Below are positions 1-10,357 of a stretch of DNA of 20,000 nucleotides, one piece after another. The first letter of the stretch is position 1. Each line of letters begins with the position of its first letter. Both the position numbers and the translations under genes were made by a program. The stretch comes from Stramonita haemastoma (Eukaryota; Mollusca; Gastropoda; Neogastropoda; Muricidae), in assembly GCA_030674155.1 (NCBI GenBank), contig CM060338.1:1438764-1458763 (forward strand), written 5' to 3'. The notes under the pieces are model-generated. The model had not been told where the DNA came from. It did no database searches and saw nothing but the letters and a program-made list of their open reading frames with translations.

Positions 1-2
1 GA

Positions 3-939
3 GCAACAGCAGATATTACACGGACATTAAAACGAATCGACAGTATGACCAAACAGACATTCTTCAAATTGTTTGATTCTATAGTGCAGCCAACTCTTCT
101 TTACGCCTCTGAAATATGGGGTCTGCTGCATCAGACAAATAATCACGGGCTCTTGCATAACAGCGATTCAACTGAAAAAGTACATTTGCATGCATGTAAA
201 AAGTTCATGAATGTCCCCGTCCGTACACCCTCTGTCATGGTATACGGCGAGCTGGGGAGGTACCCCCTCATAGTTAATTGCTTCATTAGGTCACTGAAGT
301 TTTGGTTCCGTGTAATAAAAATGGATAGACTTCGCCTCCCTCATCAGGCTTACCAACTGCTATTTAATCTGGACAATCAAGGCAAAAGTAACTGGGTATC
401 AAAAGTTAGAACACTTTTGGAAACATTAGGTTTTAATTTTGTATGGTTAAACCAAGGAGTTGAGAATGAATCAATGTTCTTGTCTGCTTTTAAGCAAAGA
501 GTGATAGATAGTGTACATCAAGAGTGGTTTGCGGACATAAGGGACAGCGAGCGTTGTAATCTACAGATACAAGTCATTCAAACCTGTCCTCTCAACAGAG
601 AGCTATTTCTCGGAAGTGACTATAAAAGTCTTTAGAGACTCTCTGGTTCGGTTCAGACTGGGTGTCAGTGACATCAACACTCACAGAAACCGTTTTAATC
701 GCGATGTTAACCCAGGCATGAATGACTGTCCCTTCTGCCCGGATATCACAGAAGATGAAAAACACCTTTTGTTTCACTGCCGTAAATACAGCAATATTCG
801 TCCAGATGTTTTTAAGACGGTACCCCCACATTTTGAAGACCAGAGCTTGCTGGATGTTTTGTCGTGCAGAAAGGCCCAGACCACACGACAGTTGGCTTGG
901 TTCTTACACAAATGTTTTGAGATCAGAAAAAATGGATAA
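3..939 (+). pseudogene. LINE reverse transcriptase C-terminal region with zinc knuckle, frameshifted
   Basis: The frame is open from base 3 at the window edge, so the methionine at 45 is internal and not a start. The first part (3 to about 560) covers the region after the RT palm/thumb, including a PTLLYASEIWG stretch and YGELGRYPL. Around 556-562 the reading switches to a second frame, which runs to a TAA at 937-939. This second part has the arginine-rich SLVRFRLGV stretch and a zinc-knuckle-like CX2CX8HX4C at 727-780 (CPFC...H...C). A one-base loss near 558-561 explains the switch, because the two halves then align continuously with the related protein at 15400-18499. The protein would have been made from a LINE RNA and taken part in target-primed reverse transcription. 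The RT catalytic motifs lie upstream of the window. Confidence 0.8.
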
Positions 940-1155
940 GATGCCCATCATGCTTGCAGACGGATGCTAAAGAAAATGTTCGTAACCAAACTAACAATGC
1001 TTTTTCTATTATGCTATTATCCGATAACATGAATCTCTTGAAAAAACAAACCTCTGTGCTTCTATATATTGTTTTCACCGGAATATTTTTGTTTCTTATG
1101 TTTGCAATGTTGCTCACCTTCTGATGGAGGCCATCGTGCCAAAAGTCAATTAAAA

Positions 1156-1312
<157 letters not shown>

Positions 1313-1556
1313 ATGTATATGTATATGTATATATATATATATATAAATATGTGTGTGTGTGCACGCGCGCGCGAGTGTGTGTGTGTGTGTGTAAGTGTGT
1401 GTGTTTGTGTGTGTTTGTGTGTGTGTGTGTTTATGTGTGCGTGCGTGCGTGCGTGAGTGTATGTGTGTGTTTATGTGTGTGTTAATGTATGTATGTGTGT
1501 GTTTATGTGTGTGTGTGTGCGCGCATGCATGCGTGTGTGTGTATATGTGTATGCGT
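1313..1556 (+). repeat. Compound TATG / TA / TG / GCGT microsatellite
   Basis: Runs of ATGT, TA, TG, CG and CGTG follow one another without unique sequence. Alternating purine-pyrimidine DNA of this kind can adopt Z-form. Open frames through it translate to Cys-Val or His-Thr repeats and are not genes. Confidence 0.95.
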
Positions 1557-2000
1557 AAGTTATAGTTAGCCATATACATACATATATGTCAGCATAATTT
1601 CCTATACAGTCCAAACACACTGACGTTGTAATCAAACTGCTTTTCCAACACAGCCAGTCGTGACTTTGCCGAACTTTAGGCATTGTGTCCTAACACCTCG
1701 AGTTGCTGACTCTGACTGTTGTTGCAGGAAGAAGGAGAGGGCTGGATCAGAGATAATCCTGGAGATGCCCCGTGGCTTTGGCTGCTCTGCATCCTAGAGC
1801 TTCTGGTGCAGACGCCTTTCTCTTCTGCGATAGGCAGGCAGGGGCAGGCAGGTATGGCTGTCATTGATGCTTTCCTTACAGGAGAGGGTTTGCTGTCTTG
1901 GCTGTTTGTGTTGTTACAGGAGCGGTTATGATAGCCTCAGATAGCAGGCTGTGTGTTTAGGCTGGCGCCTCACCCTGTGAGGATCTTAGGGAGCTAGCAA
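1557..2000. other. Unique stretch between microsatellites, possible exon inside
   Basis: Non-repetitive sequence of moderate GC. It contains two direct copies of GGCAGGCAGG-like motifs near 1833-1852 and one candidate exon, listed separately. I recognise no known repeat or RNA gene here. Confidence 0.5.
1728..1851 (+). other. Candidate host-gene exon (weak)
   Basis: A GTTGTTGCAG acceptor-like site ends at 1727 and a CAG|GTATGG donor-like site starts at 1852. Only one of the three forward frames is open across the 124 bases. It reads EEGEGWIRDNPGDAPW followed by a Leu-rich stretch (LWLLCILELLV). The acceptor has only a modest pyrimidine tract. I do not recognise the protein. It may be chance, since splice-like sites are common. 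Confidence 0.2.
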
Positions 2001-2001
2001 C

Positions 2002-2042
<41 letters not shown>

Positions 2043-2154
2043 TACGCACGTGTGCACACACGCACACATACACGCACATACACACATATACACGCATACA
2101 GACAAACACACACACATACACACACACACTCACACACACACATACATACGCGTG

Positions 2155-2214
<60 letters not shown>

Positions 2215-2260
2215 CACACTCACACACATACACGCACCACTTTTGTCTAATATTACTCAA
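2001..2260 (+). repeat. (TA)n then (CA)n microsatellites
   Basis: TA repeats (2001-2037) run into a compound CA array (2038-2240) with interspersed TA, CG and CT steps. The longest pure CA run is about 2157-2207. Confidence 0.95.
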
Positions 2261-2279
2261 TGTGAAAAAAACACGTTAA

Positions 2280-2393
2280 ACACACTCACACACACATATA
2301 TACGTGTGAACCCCCCCCCCCCCCCCACACACACACACACACATACAAAAACATACACATACAACACATACTTACACACACACACACACATTT

Positions 2394-2424
<31 letters not shown>

Positions 2425-2491
2425 CCACACACGCACGCACGCATATACACACATACAGACACATACACACATACACACACATACACAAACA
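2280..2491 (+). repeat. Compound (CA)n microsatellite with a run of 16 C
   Basis: CA-rich array interrupted by a C16 homopolymer at 2311-2326 and by ACACATAC variants. It runs directly into the SINE 3' fragment at 2492. Confidence 0.95.
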
Positions 2492-2700
2492 CTTACACAT
2501 GTTAAATCTTGTTTACACACGTTAAATCCTGTTCCGCTTATTTTGGTAGAGTACGCCATTGTGTGCCGGTGGGAACAGATGACAAGATATATAAAACTGC
2601 ATGCACACGGTGACTGGATGAAAAAGCACATGAGTGCTTATTCCATTATCCTCGATATAGAAAAATAAATGAATGAATGAATAAATGAAATAAATAAATA
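2492..2700 (+). mobile_element. SINE 3' fragment (headless copy 1)
   Basis: From the GTTAAATCYTGT motif to the ATAAATGAATG tail this matches the 3' half of the full SINE at 10965-11310. Shared landmarks are TTCCGCTT, GTGTGCCGGTGGGAACAGATGA, AAACTGCATRCACACGG, GGATGAAAAAGCACATGA and TTATCCTCGATATA. The tRNA-like head is absent; in its place is the preceding CA array. The start of the fragment carries two adjacent copies of a 21-base TTACACAYGTTAAATCYTGT-like unit (about 2493-2534), where the full SINE has one. The tail is ATAAATGAATGAATG followed by AAATA repeats. Confidence 0.85.
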
Positions 2701-2980
<280 letters not shown>

Positions 2981-3071
2981 CCTCACCATACGAAGCATGT
3001 ATGTAACCTTGGGGTGATAGAACGTTGTGCAGTAGTTACAATCACAATACATTTCCCCCTGGGAAGAGAGG

Positions 3072-3499
3072 AATGGGGGTCTAGAGGTAACGCGCCTGAC
3101 TAGAAAGCGAAAAGCCCGGGTCGGAGTGTGCGGTGGTTCGAATCCCGTTTGGGCCCAAAATTTTCCCCCATCCATTAGACCATGAGTAGTGATCTTGGTG
3201 CCAGTCTTTTGGATGAAACGATAAACCGAGGTCCCGTGTGTTACACATCATTATTTAGCTCACGTAAAAGAACCCACGGCAACAATAGCGTTGTCCCTTG
3301 AAAAATTCTGTAGAAAAAGCCACGATAATAGGGACACAAAATTAATACAGTTGGAGCCAGGGAAAAGAAAAAAAAATAATGAGTAGGCGCTGCACTTGTG
3401 GCGACGCGTTCTCCGTGGGGAGAACAGCCCGAATTTGACGCAGAGAAATCTGCTGTGGACATGAAGGGGTATAAAATACAAAATAAATAAATAAATAAG
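3072..3499 (+). mobile_element. tRNA-headed SINE, family 2, near full length
   Basis: A tRNA-like head with A-box and B-box sequences starts near 3072. It is followed by a central domain containing GGATGAAACGATAAACCGAGG and GTCCCGTGTG, then AAAAGAACCCACGGCAACAA and TCTGTAGAAAAAGCCAC. The 3' domain has the complementary pair TTCTCC / GGAGAA around GTGG (near 3409-3424), then AGCCCGAATTTGACGCAGAG and AAATCTGCTGTGGACA. The tail is AAATAAATAAATAAATAA to 3499. It is about 430 bases long. Part of the central domain is shared with the other SINE family in this window, while the 3' tail is different. The pattern recalls SINEs with shared domains reported in molluscs and other metazoans, but I cannot name the family. 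Confidence 0.85.
3080..3145 (+). promoter_or_regulatory. Internal RNA polymerase III promoter of SINE family 2
   Basis: A-box-like TCTAGAGGTAACG at about 3080-3092 and a B box GGTTCGAATCC at 3135-3145, which is a full match to the consensus GGTTCGANTCC. The spacing of about 55 bases is longer than in a minimal tRNA and would fit an extra variable region. Confidence 0.8.
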
Positions 3500-3759
3500 T
3501 CCTTGTGTCAGATAGCAGGTGTTATGGGGATAGGGAGGACAGACAGGTTATAGTCAGCCCCCACTGTTGTCTAATAGTTACACTGAAACAATGACGAGAG
3601 CACTGAGGCAGTCAGAGCCACATACTTATGACAGAAGATTTATACCATCATAAGAGGTAGTTAAACGGTTACACACTGCCTGCCTACCCCCTGCAGTGCC
3701 TTCTCAACCCTCATTCACTTTTATTCTTTTGTTCCTCTCACTTGCTGCTTTCCCTTCCA
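3500..3759. other. Unique stretch, no recognised feature
   Basis: Moderate-complexity sequence with no supported gene, RNA or repeat. It becomes pyrimidine-rich towards 3760. Confidence 0.5.
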
Positions 3760-4062
<303 letters not shown>

Positions 4063-4174
4063 AACAAACACAAACACACAAACAAACACTCATACCACCC
4101 CCACCTACACCCCCCCAAGACATACATCTCCCCCTCTACCCTCCCCCACCCACCCACCACGCCCACACATACAC

Positions 4175-4282
<108 letters not shown>

Positions 4283-4400
4283 CCACCCCCCACACAAACA
4301 CACACCAAGGTTCTTTTTTTCGTCTCCTCTAATCTCTCCTACCTACCCTCCCACCAACCTGCACTATATATAAAGAAAAAAAGGAAAAGAAGGGACCCCC

Positions 4401-4608
4401 ACAGACAGACAGACAGCCAGCCAGACACACAGACACACAGACAGACACACAGAAAAAACAGACAGACAGATAAACAGATAGAGAGACAGACAAATAAACA
4501 GATAAACAAAGAGATAGACTAACAGATAAACAAACAGATAAACAAACAAACAGACAGATAAACAGACAGACAGCCAAACAAACAGACAGACAGACAGACA
4601 GACAGACG
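4401..4608 (+). repeat. (CAGA)n / (CAAA)n compound microsatellite
   Basis: Tetranucleotide array dominated by CAGA, with CACA, CAAA and TAAA variants. It is the reverse complement in type of the CTGT array at 3951-4013, on the other side of the TA array. Confidence 0.95.
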
Positions 4609-4735
4609 GTGCAGGGGTAGGTACAGGGTATGCATAAAAAAGAAGTCATTGATTGAATTGAATAGAGCCAGGCTGAGTCACCGTCTGCATTGAGGTCATA
4701 ACCAGTGCAGTGTTATCATTGTGTGCTGCTAGGAA

Positions 4736-4862
4736 GGGGGTGTGGGGGTGGGGGGTGGTGGGGAATGGGGTGTGGGTGTGGGGGGGGCGTGGGGGGGTGG
4801 AGGAGATCAGTATGAAAGAAGTGTGTGTGGGTGGGGAGGGGTAAGGGAGGGAGGGAGGGAGG
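4736..4862 (+). repeat. G-rich tract
   Basis: Dense runs of 3-8 G separated by T, A or TG, with GGGA repeats at the end (about 4843-4862). On the plus strand it has many possible G-quadruplex combinations. Confidence 0.85.
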
Positions 4863-4939
4863 TGGTGTGGTTAAAATTGAAAGAGAATCAGATTGTGAGG
4901 AAAGAGATATGTTATCTGGTCTACTTTCTTATCGAGTTA

Positions 4940-4957
4940 GTGTATGTGTGTGTGCGT

Positions 4958-5016
<59 letters not shown>

Positions 5017-5186
5017 TTGTGTGTATGTATATGTGTGTGTGAGTCTGTCTGTGTCTGTCTGTGTCTGTGTGTCTGTGTGTGTCTTGTGTTATGTTGTGGT
5101 GGTGGTGGTGGTGGTGGTGGTGACGTTGTGTATATGTGTGATGGTGTATGTGTGTGATGATGTATGTGTGTGTATGTGTGTGTGCA
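4940..5186 (+). repeat. (TG)n, G44, (TG)n, (GGT)n compound array
   Basis: TG repeats (4940-4971) run into 44 consecutive G (4972-5015). After ATTG come TG/CTGTC repeats, then GGT trinucleotides (about 5095-5121) and more TG. Open frames here are artefacts of the repeats. Confidence 0.95.
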
Positions 5187-5305
5187 TGCATACATACATC
5201 GTGTACATTTTTACGGTTTTTGTTAGTATCTGTTTTCTGTTGTATACATTTATTTTGAATAATTTGAATCACCTGAAGCTTACAATTGGCTAAGTGCTAA
5301 TATAA

Positions 5306-5555
5306 ATGTTTAAACTAAATTGGTATGGTCACGTCACACGAACATCTGGACTGGCCAAGACTGTCCTACAGGTAACAGTAAGGGGAGGGAGACGAAGATG
5401 CAGACAGGAAACGATGGGAAGACAGCATCAGAGAGTGGACAGGCCTTGGGTGGAGCGACATGCTACGAAAAGTAGAGGACTGCGGGGAGTGGAGGAAGCT
5501 GGTTGCAAAATCTTTAGTGGTGCTCCCAGGGTCTACAGGGCTGCGGGATAGGTAA
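5306..5555 (+). pseudogene. LINE C-terminus relic, RTE-like
   Basis: The first part reads LNWYGHVTR...LAKTVLQ...GGRRRCRQ in one frame. At about 5406-5408 the reading shifts, and the second frame continues KRWEDSIREWTGLGWSDM, then EWRKLVAKSLVV, to LRDR and a TAA at 5553-5555. The WYGHV..R...G.R..GR...RW.D.I.EWTGL series is the typical extreme C-terminus of EN-RT LINEs of RTE-like type, just before a short 3' UTR. Only about 80 residues remain, so the copy is severely 5'-truncated. The frameshift shows it is dead. I saw no tRNA or SINE features here. Clade assignment is from memory of the motif only. Confidence 0.8.
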
Positions 5556-5654
5556 AGGTGGCGAAGGAAAGTATATTTCAATTTGTGTTTACAGTGTATG
5601 TTTGTGTCTGCATGCAGGAATTAGGAATCTGTGTGAGTTTTTATGCATGCTGTA

Positions 5655-5727
5655 CACACACACAGACACACGCACACGCACACGCACACATGCACACACG
5701 CACGCACGCACGCACGCACGCACACAC
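5655..5727 (+). repeat. (CA)n / (CGCA)n microsatellite
   Basis: CA repeats with CGCACA steps grade into pure GCAC tetranucleotides (about 5699-5722). Confidence 0.95.
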
Positions 5728-5744
5728 TCTCTCTTTATGTATGT

Positions 5745-6282
<538 letters not shown>

Positions 6283-6652
6283 TTTATATATTTATTTTAT
6301 TTCATTTATTCATTCTATTATTTCGAGGATAATGGAATAAATACTGTTGTGCTTTTGTTTCATCCATTCCCCGTGTGTATGCAGTTTTGTCAATGTTGTC
6401 ATTTGTTCCCACCGGTACACATAGGCCTACTCTTTCATAAAGCGGAACAGGATTTATCGTGTGCGCAAGATGTTCTGCGTGCGTTCGCACACGGGGCCTC
6501 GGTTTATAGTCTCATCCGGAAGACTTTTGGGGAGAGCGGAGTTAGCACTGATGCTAACTCCAAGGAAAAATTCCCCTCGAACGGGAATCGAACCCGGGTC
6601 GTCAAATTGCGAGCGCAATGTTCTGACCACTAGGCTATCCCGTCCGCCAGAT
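6283..6652 (-). mobile_element. tRNA-headed SINE, family 1, full length, minus strand
   Basis: Read on the minus strand it has a tRNA-like head (A box, B box), then GGAGTTAGCATCAGTGCT-like sequence, a GGATGAGACTATAAACCGAG core, CCCCGTGTGCGAACGCACGC, a TTCCGCTTT motif, GTACCGGTGGGAACAAATGA and GGATGAAACAAAAGCAC. It ends with TATTCCATTATCCTCGAAAT and an ATAGAATGAATAAATG tail. It matches the plus-strand copy at 10965-11310 along its whole length with scattered differences. It carries no coding capacity and would depend on a LINE reverse transcriptase. Confidence 0.9.
6584..6637 (-). promoter_or_regulatory. Internal RNA polymerase III promoter of the minus-strand SINE
   Basis: On the minus strand, A box TAGCCTAGTGG (6627-6637) and B box GGTTCGATTCC (6584-6594) match the tRNA consensus with tRNA-like spacing. 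Confidence 0.85.
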
Positions 6653-6658
6653 AGCGTG

Positions 6659-6714
6659 CGTGAGTGCATAGGTGCGCGCGCGCGCGCGTGCGTGTGCGTG
6701 TGCGTATGTGTGTG

Positions 6715-6777
<63 letters not shown>
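6659..6777 (+). repeat. (CG)n / (TG)n microsatellite
   Basis: GCGCGCGCG, then CGTGTG steps, then a long pure TG run to 6777. It abuts the 5' end of the minus-strand SINE head. Confidence 0.95.
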
Positions 6778-6780
<3 letters not shown>

Positions 6781-6977
6781 ATTCTACTTTTAAAATCTTA
6801 TCATGGTGGTTGTAGTCTTACTGAGCCACCAAAGCGGTATCAGAGATGTTGTTTTGTTGTTGTTATGATGACACAATTGAAGTTTAGTTTAAATTTGGAC
6901 AGTTGATTATTTCGTTTATATAGTATTTAGGATTGAATAAAGCACTAAAGCCCCGTTCCTGATTATTTCAATGCTTT

Positions 6978-7310
6978 TGTCAATTGTATTGTATTGTCTG
7001 CTGTTTTGTATCGTATTGTGCTGTGATGTATTGTATTGTGTTGTGGTGTATTGTGTTTTGTTGTATTGTGATGTGTTGTTATGATATGTATTGTTCTGTG
7101 TTGTTGTGTGATGTTTTGTTTTGCATTGTATTGTGTTCGGTGTGTTTATTGAGTTTGTGTTGTGTTGTATTGTATTGTGTTATGTTGTATCGTGTTTATT
7201 GAGCTGTGTTGTGTTGTATTGTATTGTGTTATGTTGTATCGTGTTTATATAGTCGTGTTGTGTTGTGTTTATCATGTGTATTGAGTTGTGCTGTGTTGTA
7301 TAAGTGTTGT
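6978..7310 (+). repeat. Degenerate TTGTR pentanucleotide array with ~50-base unit
   Basis: TTGTA/TTGTG/ATGTG pentamers fill the region. Inside it a higher-order unit starting GTGTTTATTGAG begins at 7142 and 7192, with a partial third at 7241 (period 50, then 49). The first two units are nearly identical. Confidence 0.9.
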
Positions 7311-7787
7311 GACTGCCCTTTATTAATGGCATATTAATTTGCGTGAAAAAATAACCTGCTCTCCCTGAGGAGATCATGTCGCCACAAGAGCTGTGTCACC
7401 ACTGATAATTTTTTAGTACTTTCCCTGGTTACAGGTGTGTACAGGAAAGGCTAAGCAGCGAGGGAGAGGAGATGGGCGCCGCCCTCAACATGCTGGCTAC
7501 TAGAGAAGCTGAGGTCTCTGGTGCCTCGCTCCCCAACGGCCACGTAGGTTATGGGACACCTTTACTTACCTTTACCTCAGAAGCAATCGTCTTTATTCGC
7601 AATTCAAAGATTTATTATCTCACAAATAGAGAAATTCATGCGGGTTACAAGCCGTACATAAAAAAATAAATAGAAAAAAATAACACAGTATAGTATGCAG
7701 CCATCAGCTCGAACTCACTACAAGAAATTGCCCATACCAATACCAATGCCAGCACTGGATTATTAAAGAGGAATTCGCGTGGTCACA

Positions 7788-7788
<1 letters not shown>
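7311..7788. other. Unique stretch containing a candidate exon
   Basis: Non-repetitive sequence. It includes the splice-bounded open segment listed at 7445-7543, then an AT-rich part, with nothing else recognised. Confidence 0.5.
7445..7543 (+). other. Candidate host-gene exon (weak)
   Basis: Two acceptor-like sites precede it: TTCCCTGGTTACAG ending at 7434, after a pyrimidine-rich stretch, and GTGTACAG ending at 7444. A GTAGGT donor-like site starts at 7544. From 7445 exactly 33 codons are open, reading ERLSSEGEEMGAALNMLATR then EAEVSGASLPNGH. The composition is of normal soluble protein, unlike the repeats around it, and the GC content is locally higher. I cannot identify a family. The other forward frames contain stops. 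Confidence 0.28.
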
Positions 7789-7828
<40 letters not shown>

Positions 7829-7843
7829 TACATATATACATAT

Positions 7844-7933
<90 letters not shown>
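7789..7933. repeat. (TA)n array with CATATATA octamers
   Basis: About 145 bases of TA repeats. From about 7822 to 7857 a C every eight bases makes five CATATATA units. Self-complementary. Confidence 0.95.
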
Positions 7934-7935
<2 letters not shown>

Positions 7936-8400
7936 AAAGATAAACAGAAACATTTATCACCCAAAACATGCTTGGGGTTTTGTTTTCTTTTCTTTTCGTT
8001 ATCCATTTTCCCATTTAATGACCACACCATCAACATGACCCCCAACATCTCCCATAATGCCAGAAACATGTAAAACATGTCACCACCATCATTCCTGCAC
8101 GCGCCTGCCCGGCCGGCCGCCCCCCCCCCAAAAAAAAAACACAACATCCCTAAACAGACACAAACACGAATACTGTAAGTAGTCATTTCCCCTAAAAACA
8201 ACAACAACCCAAAGAACAGACACCGTACACTTAAGCGGTCAAGTTGTTTATGGATCATTCCAGTGGCGTGGAGAGAGGGGGGGGGGGAGGGTCTGCTGCA
8301 TGGGTAACAGCTTGCCCTCCATACTTACTTACTTACCCAGGCTTTTGCCCTCTACAGATTTTAGAGCACAACTCCATAGTCTTCCGAGACTGATGGGTGC
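7934..8400. other. Unique stretch with C9/A9 and G11 runs
   Basis: Moderate-complexity DNA with a C-run plus A-run junction near 8120-8139 and a G-run at about 8278-8287. I saw no supported gene, RNA or transposon. Confidence 0.5.
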
Positions 8401-9146
8401 CTTCTTCTTCTTCTTCTTCTTCTTCTTCTTCTTCTTCTTCTTCTTCTTCTTCTTTCTTCGCAATTCTTCGCAATTCTTCGCAATTCTTCTTCGCAATTCT
8501 TCTTCTTCTTCTTCTTCTTCTTCTTCTTCTTCTTCTTCTTCTTCTTCTTCTTCTTCTTCGCAATTCTTCGCAATTCTTCGCAATTCTTCTTCTTCTTCGC
8601 AATTCTTCGCAATTCTTCTTCTTCTTCGCAATTCTTCTTCTTCTTCTTCGCAATTCTTCTTCTTCTTCTTCGCAATTCTTCTTCTTCTTCTTCGCAATTC
8701 TTCTTCTTCTTCGCAATTCTTCTTCTTCTTCGCAATTCTTCTTCTTCTTCTTCTTCTTCTTCTTCTTCTTCTTCTTCTTCTTCTTCTTCTTCTTCTTCTT
8801 CTTCTTCTTCGCAATTCTTCTTCGCAATTCTTCTTCGCAATTCTTCTTCGCAATTCTTCTTCTTCTTCTTCTTCTTCTTCTTCTTCTTCTTCTTCTGCTT
8901 CTTCTTCTTCTTCTTCTTCTTCGAAATTCTTCTTCTTCTTCGCAATTCTTCTTCTTCGCAATTCTTCTTCTTCGCAATTCTCCTTCGCAATTCTTCTTCG
9001 CAATTCTTCTTCTTCGCAATTCTTCTTCTTCGCAATTCTTCTTCTTCTGCTTCTGCTTCTGCTTCTGCTTCTTCTTCTTCTTCTTCTTCTTCTTCTTCTT
9101 CTTCTTCTTCTTCGCAATTCTTCTTCTTCTTCTTCTCCTTCTTCTG
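8401..9146 (+). repeat. Long (TTC)n array with GCAA interruptions
   Basis: About 745 bases of TTC trinucleotides (GAA on the other strand). Pure runs lie at about 8401-8452, 8499-8559, 8743-8810, 8856-8895 and 9066-9113. I count 27 interruptions TTC-GCAA-TTC plus one GAAA variant (8933), and a few TTCTGC units at 8895 and 9048-9070. Because GCAA adds four bases, each interruption moves the triplet phase by one. All six frames therefore stay open for hundreds of codons (Ser/Phe/Leu runs on plus, Glu/Arg/Lys on minus). These are not genes. Confidence 0.97.
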
Positions 9147-9435
9147 TTTATTCATCAAGGAACACGGGAAGAGCATTTGGGTGACGGGGATGGGGATGGA
9201 ATGGTGCAAGGAGAGATAGATGGTTCTCTTGCTTCAGCATGCGGATGACAAAGTTGGTGTCAGTTAGCGGTACAACGGTCATCCCTCCTCCCCCCATTCC
9301 CCCTCCCCCTCCCCCTCCCTCTTGTCCCTGTGTCCACCATCACTGGTCAGCTACTACTAGTGGACAGTGGACCGCTAGGGGAGGATATGGATAGGAGAGT
9401 ATTGTCCACTGCAGTGTGTGTGGTGGTCAGAAAAG
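9147..9435. other. Unique stretch
   Basis: Contains a C-rich run (about 9285-9325) and a segment (9285-9430) that resembles 11556-11700. No gene supported. Confidence 0.5.
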
Positions 9436-9552
9436 GGGGGGGGAGGGTTGTGGGGGGTGGGGGTTGGGTTGATGGTTTGGGGAGTGGGGGGTGAGGGTGG
9501 GGGTGGGGGTGGGGGTGGGGGTGGTGGATTGTGATGGGGGGGGGGGGGTTGT
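9436..9552 (+). repeat. G-rich tract with (GGGGGT)n
   Basis: Runs of G separated by T, including five GGGGGT-type units at about 9496-9522 and a G-run at about 9536-9548. It is a strong plus-strand G-quadruplex candidate. Confidence 0.9.
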
Positions 9553-9593
9553 AAGGGTTAGTGATGACAGGAAGAACAAGGCGCATCCTATTA

Positions 9594-9768
9594 CTGTCTG
9601 TCTGTCTGTCTTGGTGATTGGCGGCTGACTGTGCCTGGTGTAGTGTCAACAATATTGAAATAATGGATTGTGTGTGTGTGTGTGTGTGTGGGGGGGGGGG
9701 GGGTAGTGTAGTGTGTCTGGAGGGGGGATGTGTGTGTGTGTGTGTGTGCGTGCGCGCGCACGCGCGCA
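9594..9768 (+). repeat. CTGT, TG, G and CG short arrays
   Basis: (CTGT)n at about 9594-9611, a short unique piece, TG repeats with a following run of about 13 G (9668-9703), then TG/GCGC repeats to 9768. Confidence 0.9.
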
Positions 9769-9769
9769 A

Positions 9770-9912
9770 AGAAGAAGAAGAAGAAGAAGAAGAAGAAGAA
9801 GAAGAAGAAGAAGAAGAAGAAGAAGAAGAAGAAGATCAAGAACAAGAACAAGAACAAGAACAAGAACAAGAAGAAGAACAAGAACAAGAACAAGAACAAG
9901 AAGAAGAAGAAA
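9770..9912 (+). repeat. (GAA)n then (AAGAAC)n array
   Basis: Pure GAA (about 9770-9834) is followed by GAACAA hexamers (about 9836-9898). It is in the opposite orientation to the TTC array at 8401-9146. Confidence 0.95.
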
Positions 9913-10357
9913 TGCAAAAGTGAGAAGAAAAATAATCGAAACGAACAAAAAGAAGAAGAAACGTTTACTGTGAGAAAAAAAAAGAAGACCTATTTTCTTT
10001 AACAGTAACACCTAGCCGTTAACTGAATCCCCTGCAGGTGAAAATCCCCGGTGTTGCCTTTTCCTCACACTAACCAACCAACAAACCAACCAAGTGACTC
10101 ACTGCACTCACACCAGAGGCATGTCATGATGGAGGCATAGTGACATTTGACCCCTTCCTTCTTACCTCATAAAGTGCCAAGGCAGATCATTGTCTTCTCC
10201 ATGTTATTCTAGGAGACATCTCAGAACATTCGTATCTTGAGACTTTGAATACATTCTGGAGGATTAGACAGTCATCTTCCTGTTTGTGTATGTGTGTGTG
10301 TGAATTTGGATGTGTATGTATCAATTATTATTATGATCTTCTGGCACATTTTTGTGG
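9913..10357. other. Unique stretch, AT-rich then mixed
   Basis: Purine-rich to about 9990, then mixed sequence with a short CCAACCAA run near 10073-10093. No supported gene, RNA or transposon. Confidence 0.5.

Noticed and set aside
3072..3145. A functional tRNA gene
   Set aside because: It has good A and B boxes but no intact cloverleaf acceptor pairing that I can see, and it continues into a SINE body with an AAATA tail. The same applies to the heads at 6584-6652 and 10965-11026.
8300..9250. Several overlapping open frames of 228-294 codons on both strands
   Set aside because: They are translations of the TTC/GAA array. GCAA interruptions rotate the phase, so all frames stay open. Homopolymer protein runs with no conserved domain are not evidence of a gene.
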